A DNA stretch of 64,000 nucleotides. Origin: Lentisphaeria bacterium UBA4640. GTDB lineage: Bacteria > Verrucomicrobiota > Lentisphaeria > Victivallales > UBA1829. This document shows, piece by piece, positions 60,615 to 64,000 of this stretch (position 1 is its first letter; every line of letters begins with the position of its first letter). The stretch is taken from assembly GCA_002405835.1 (NCBI GenBank), contig DHMO01000042.1:23432-87431 (forward strand), written 5' to 3'. Position numbers and translations under genes: made by a program. The notes under the pieces were generated by a model. The model was given only the letters and a program-made list of their open reading frames with translations, made no database searches and was not told the DNA's origin.

Positions 60615-63299
60615 TTAGAACTTCTGTTTGTATCCGCTTCCGACTTCGGGCATGGTGGAGAGGGAGATCAGGAACATGACATAATAGTCGGTGTCCTTGC
60701 CCTTGTCGGTGTCCAGTTCCTGATTCCGTCCGAATTCAACGGCGGCGTCGATGCAGTGGAAGTTGCGCTTCAGGTAGAATGCAACGTTGCTCATGACAGC
60801 TTTTTCGACGTCATAGGACATTCTGGCTCCGGCTTTGAGTTTCGGGTCGATGTAAGTCGGGAAGTCGATTCCGACGGTGAACGACTGCGCCGTTTTGTAA
60901 CTGGCGGAGAGGGTCGCGGAGGTCGCGTTGATCTGTTCGAGCATCGAGCCCATGGAATAGGTTCCGCGCAGACGGTAGCTGTCCGAGTAGCTGTAGGATC
61001 CGTAGATTTTCCAGTCTTCGGAAATCTTGTAGGTGAGCGAGGTGTTCCAGACGTTGAGATATTTGAGTTTCATGAGTCCGACCCGTCCGGCTTTGCGTCC
61101 GTTGTTTCGTGTGGCCTGGACGTTGTGCTTGTTGTTCTGTCCGGCGTCCCAGAGCATTTCCGAAGTGAAGGAGAGGCCGTTGAACGGAGTCAGGGAGAAT
61201 TTGATTCCGATATCTCCGACGTATCCGAACTGTCCCTGTTTCTGTGCGTGGAAATCCCAGTAGGTGTCCAGAGACGCCCATTCTGCGATCTGTTCGGAAC
61301 CGTAATTTCCGCGCCGCGTCTGCAGGGTGTTCTGCAAACCGATACGGACGAAGTTCTGCTTGCGGAGGCGGTCGACGTCATCAAAATAGTAGAGATGATC
61401 GGCTTTTTCGGTCGGTTCCGGAATCAGAGTGTAGTTGACGTACGGCATGATGATATGGCGCAGTCCATCAAGTTCGAGGACGGAGCTTCGGATATCCTGC
61501 CACGTGCGGTAGATTTTCGTGTTGGCTTCCACACCGAATTCTCCGGCGAAGCGGAGTCTGGCTTTTCCCTTGCGGTCGAAATTCCGGAACGGAACCTGAT
61601 TGGAGAAGCGCGTGACTTCGATGGAGCTGGCTCCGAAGAGTTCGTTCAGGTCATCATCCGAAATCTTCGTTTTGGAAGAGTTCGAGTATGCTGTGAGACG
61701 TCCGCCGACGCGCGGGATGATGTTCAGGAAATCCAGATTGATCGGATAGTACAGGAAATGAACGGTATCGAAGCGTGCGCTGGAATAGCCGCGGACGTTT
61801 CCGTAACGGCCGGGATTGTCGAGCTTGCGCCATTTCATGTCATAGTATCCGCCGGAAGTTTCGCTCTGATAGTAGAGTCCGCCGAAAAGTTCCTGACGCG
61901 GCATGTCGAAACGGGCTTCGGGGAGCCGCTGGGAGACGGTGTCGAAGTCGTTGACGCGCAGCGAGGTAAGGATGGCCGCGGATGCGCGGTCCATCTGGTA
62001 TTCCAGGGCGGCGTAGGTGGGCGGCTGGATGTTCTCTTTGTAGCGCGTATCGTAGTAATCCTCAAGGAACTGGTAGTCGCTGAGCAGCTCGAACTGCCCG
62101 CGGAAATCCAGAGAGGGCGTGATGTGCGTCAGGTTTGTGATTTTGAAGTCGTAACGCTGATTCGGAATTTTCAGACGCGCATGTTCTTTCGCGTAGTGAC
62201 GCTGCGTGTAGTTGTAGTCGAAACTTTCATACGGTTTGCGGTCGTGCATGAAGATTCCGAACATTTCCGTTCTGGAATTGTCGGTGACGAAATTCAGCTT
62301 GCCTCCGTAGGCGAGTCCGCGGTTGGTGTAGTAGTTCACCATGGGGGCGATGTTCAGCTGCATCAGCGGAGTGTCCAGAATGGAGAATCCTTTGGATGCG
62401 CGGACGTAGAATCCGTAGTCGGAAGACTGACCGAAATCGACGTCGATACCGAAGTTGTCCGATTCTGTCGGTTTGTAAAGAACGGGGAGCCAGAAGACGG
62501 GGAGATCCCAGAGACGCAGCAGGGTGTTGTACGCCAGGACGCTGTGTTCACGGTGGGACGGATTGTAGTTCTGGATGCCGTTGTTGTATTCGCGCGGTGT
62601 GATGACCGCTTTCCCGGCGCTGATCGAGTAATGATCGTGATCATCCACGATGTAATCGCAGGAGGTTATTTTCGCGTCGCGGATCGTCAGCTGACCTCCG
62701 GCGGAGCGTTCAGCTTCCGCGGCGGCGAAGAAGAGCGGGCCGTTCTGAAATGCAAAGTTGCGGAACTGGAAGAGTCCCGAAGTGAGGTTTCCGGAAACGC
62801 GGTCGGCTTTCATGTAAGCGGGGACGTTTTCGATGGAAACTTTGATTTTGCGTATCCCCGTGGGCACTTTGACGTATTCGATGAATTTAACGGAAAGCGT
62901 ATCGTCGTCGAGCAGATCCTGATACTCTTGGTAGTCAACGGTTTTTGTGGTTTTCTGCTTCTTGGCGAACGTCACATGCCCGGCGGCTTCGAGGTCGCGG
63001 GATTCGAGGTTTACAATGACCTTGTCGGCTGTAATCGTGATGTCTCCGTACTTGATGACCGCATGACCGCGCGCGATGAGATTGTCGCCGATGTATTCAT
63101 AGACGTCAGCGCTTGCATCGACGCCTTTTGCGGCTTGAGGAGCGAGATCCGTCTGGAATTTTTTGTACGAGAGCGCGGAGCCGGAACCCACCTTGGCGTT
63201 GTCCATGTAAGACTTGTTTTCCGCATAGACGGCGGGCAGCGCAAAAATCAAAACAACCGCAGCCGTCTGCGCCATGCGTCTGACTAAAGACATTTTCAT
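60615..63299 (-). CDS. lptD: LPS assembly outer-membrane protein LptD
   Basis: 894 residues with a signal peptide (about 1-26, ending PAVYA). The OstA/LptA-like N-terminal domain (NLIARGHAVIKYGDITITADKVIVNLES) has the jellyroll repeat, and SCDYIVDDHDHYSISAGKAVI is typical of LptD. The remaining ~650 residues are rich in aromatic, alternating strands of a 26-strand barrel. It inserts LPS into the outer membrane with LptE. Few Cys are present, so the disulfides of E. coli LptD are not obviously kept. Start ATG 63299, or ATG 63293. Confidence 0.88.
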   Translation of the reverse strand: MKMSLVRRMAQTAAVVLIFALPAVYAENKSYMDNAKVGSGSALSYKKFQTDLAPQAAKGVDASADVYEYIGDNLIARGHAVIKYGDITITADKVIVNLESRDLEAAGHVTFAKKQKTTKTVDYQEYQDLLDDDTLSVKFIEYVKVPTGIRKIKVSIENVPAYMKADRVSGNLTSGLFQFRNFAFQNGPLFFAAAEAERSAGGQLTIRDAKITSCDYIVDDHDHYSISAGKAVITPREYNNGIQNYNPSHREHSVLAYNTLLRLWDLPVFWLPVLYKPTESDNFGIDVDFGQSSDYGFYVRASKGFSILDTPLMQLNIAPMVNYYTNRGLAYGGKLNFVTDNSRTEMFGIFMHDRKPYESFDYNYTQRHYAKEHARLKIPNQRYDFKITNLTHITPSLDFRGQFELLSDYQFLEDYYDTRYKENIQPPTYAALEYQMDRASAAILTSLRVNDFDTVSQRLPEARFDMPRQELFGGLYYQSETSGGYYDMKWRKLDNPGRYGNVRGYSSARFDTVHFLYYPINLDFLNIIPRVGGRLTAYSNSSKTKISDDDLNELFGASSIEVTRFSNQVPFRNFDRKGKARLRFAGEFGVEANTKIYRTWQDIRSSVLELDGLRHIIMPYVNYTLIPEPTEKADHLYYFDDVDRLRKQNFVRIGLQNTLQTRRGNYGSEQIAEWASLDTYWDFHAQKQGQFGYVGDIGIKFSLTPFNGLSFTSEMLWDAGQNNKHNVQATRNNGRKAGRVGLMKLKYLNVWNTSLTYKISEDWKIYGSYSYSDSYRLRGTYSMGSMLEQINATSATLSASYKTAQSFTVGIDFPTYIDPKLKAGARMSYDVEKAVMSNVAFYLKRNFHCIDAAVEFGRNQELDTDKGKDTDYYVMFLISLSTMPEVGSGYKQKF

Positions 63300-63331
63300 T
63301 TGACCGGTTCCATTCGTAGTTCTCTTTTAAA

Positions 63332-63349
63332 ATTATAACCGATACTATA
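63332..63349 (-). promoter_or_regulatory. AT-rich promoter region of lptD
   Basis: Minus-strand TATAAT (63337-63332) and TATAGT (63349-63344) lie 33-50 bases before the ATG. Neither has a good -35 box, so this is only a candidate. Confidence 0.3.
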
Positions 63350-63397
63350 TCATAAAAATCCGTCTGCGCAAGTGGCAAAAACGGTTTTTTGATAAAT

Positions 63398-64000
63398 TTA
63401 GTATGCAGACCAGTCGATGAGCTTGAACGTGTGCATGAAAAGATTGAAAATCAGCGGGGAATCCTCGAGTTCACAGACCGGTTCCTCCGTTCCTGCGAGC
63501 GGGGAGGGGGAAGGCGGGAGCGGTTCCGGTTCGGGAACCCAGCCGCAGAGATATGCGAGCTCGATCAGTTGGGGAATACGCTCCGGTGAATCGGGTGGAA
63601 GGCGGTCGAACAGGGCGTTGGCAAAATCCAGCTGAATCTGAAACGCAAGGCGGATCGTGCTGTTTTTCTCCAGACGCAAGTCGGGACGGCGGCGGATTGC
63701 GAGCGCCCGCAGATTCGGCGCCGAATACCAGAGGAGAGGCTGAAGGGAATCCTCCACGGAATCGCGGAAATGAACCGGAAGCTCCTCTGGAAGATTGTTC
63801 AGGCGGAGCAGAAGGCGCGCGCTCGCCGGGTCGCCTGCGGCGCGGGAGTAGAGCAGGCGGACCTTTGCAGTGAGTTCCAGATCGTCGAGCGCGGCAAGCG
63901 CTTCATCCGCCTTCCGTTCCCGGAGATCGGCGCGGATGTCCTGTTCAAGACGTTCGAGCAGAGGGGCTGCCGGGCGGGAGACGGCGGCGAGAAGTTCTTC
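63398..64000 (-). CDS. Unknown protein, C-terminal part (5' end outside window)
   Basis: The frame is open from the stop at 63398 to the window edge, giving about 200 visible residues. The first half is alpha-helical and rich in Leu, Arg, Glu and Ala (for example LLERLEQDIRADLRER and ALAALDDLELTAKVRLLY). The end has a Pro-rich stretch (WVPEPEPLPPSPSP) and the tail FNLFMHTFKLIDWSAY. I recognise no family. It lies upstream of lptD on the same strand, with about 100 bases between. Confidence 0.6.
   Translation of the reverse strand, partial: EELLAAVSRPAAPLLERLEQDIRADLRERKADEALAALDDLELTAKVRLLYSRAAGDPASARLLLRLNNLPEELPVHFRDSVEDSLQPLLWYSAPNLRALAIRRRPDLRLEKNSTIRLAFQIQLDFANALFDRLPPDSPERIPQLIELAYLCGWVPEPEPLPPSPSPLAGTEEPVCELEDSPLIFNLFMHTFKLIDWSAY

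Noticed and set aside
59901..63287. 1128-codon open frame antisense to lptD and part of proS
   Set aside because: Spans two real genes on the other strand and the gap between them. Its length comes from codon bias; no signal peptide or domain is seen.
1..64000. CRISPR arrays, tRNAs, insertion sequences, prophage or attachment sites
   Set aside because: I looked in all gaps for regular direct repeats, cloverleaf arms and transposase motifs and saw none. Gaps are short and mostly hold hairpin terminators and promoters.

Overview
This 64 kb window reads as chromosomal DNA of a Gram-negative, probably anaerobic, carbohydrate-degrading bacterium. Outer-membrane genes (lptD, lpxD, an OmpH/Skp chaperone) sit beside a single-chain alpha2-type glycyl-tRNA synthetase, clostridial-type EtfAB, cytoplasmic glycoside hydrolases and a GntR-headed sugar-type regulator. 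My best guess is the PVC superphylum, Lentisphaerota (Victivallis-like). That is an inference from gene content, not from a marker phylogeny. Coding density is very high, many neighbours overlap by 1-26 bases, and no gene-free stretch exceeds about 260 bases. I saw no rRNA, tRNA, insertion sequence, prophage or CRISPR array.

Layout. 0-3 kb: the tail of an FG-GAP surface protein, an EamA transporter and a GntR/LacI-type regulator. 3-6.3 kb: an operon of a GH57-like hydrolase, a sugar isomerase-like TIM barrel and an MDR dehydrogenase that lacks the usual zinc ligands, with a consensus promoter and a strong terminator. 6.5-13.7 kb: aroE, a polyprenyl synthase, an aldose-epimerase-like protein, an SH3 protein, ruvB, tkt and csp. 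13.7-22.6 kb: two MFS carriers, a YkgJ-type protein, lpxD, skp, a phospholipase D-like protein, and an HPr-trkA-trkH cluster. 22.7-25 kb: glyS and rsmG. 25-33 kb: a Tad secretion/pilus locus (cpaB, FHA-cpaF, tadB, tadC) continuing into DUF192, FHA and PEGA-lipoprotein genes. 33-34.5 kb: flavodoxin and DUF3793 behind two DtxR-box-like palindromes. 34.5-40.3 kb: an isoprenoid-rich operon (membrane protein, ispF, folE, dtd, ispC, rseP, ispG). 40.3-43.3 kb: a GH36-like and a GH5-like hydrolase. 43.4-46.5 kb: an acyl-CoA synthetase, rsmE and an FKBP. 46.5-57.5 kb: a long minus-strand series (etfB, etfA, acyl-CoA dehydrogenase, rpoZ, terminator, purE, S41-like protein, DUF486, NfeD, thiL, tsaE, truA, UvrA2). 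57.5-64 kb: an esterase, a phosphodiesterase, proS, lptD and the tail of an unknown gene.

How genes work together. EtfAB and the long acyl-CoA dehydrogenase form a flavin electron-transfer unit, and the acyl-CoA synthetase could feed it. IspC, IspF and IspG with the polyprenyl synthase supply isoprenoid chains through the MEP pathway. LpxD, Skp, LptD and RseP serve envelope biogenesis. The glycosidase clusters look cytoplasmic, so their substrates must be imported oligosaccharides. The most unusual locus is the Tad cluster: its ATPase carries a degenerate FHA domain, and it is co-oriented with an intact membrane FHA protein and a PEGA lipoprotein, while no secretin or pilin gene is visible.
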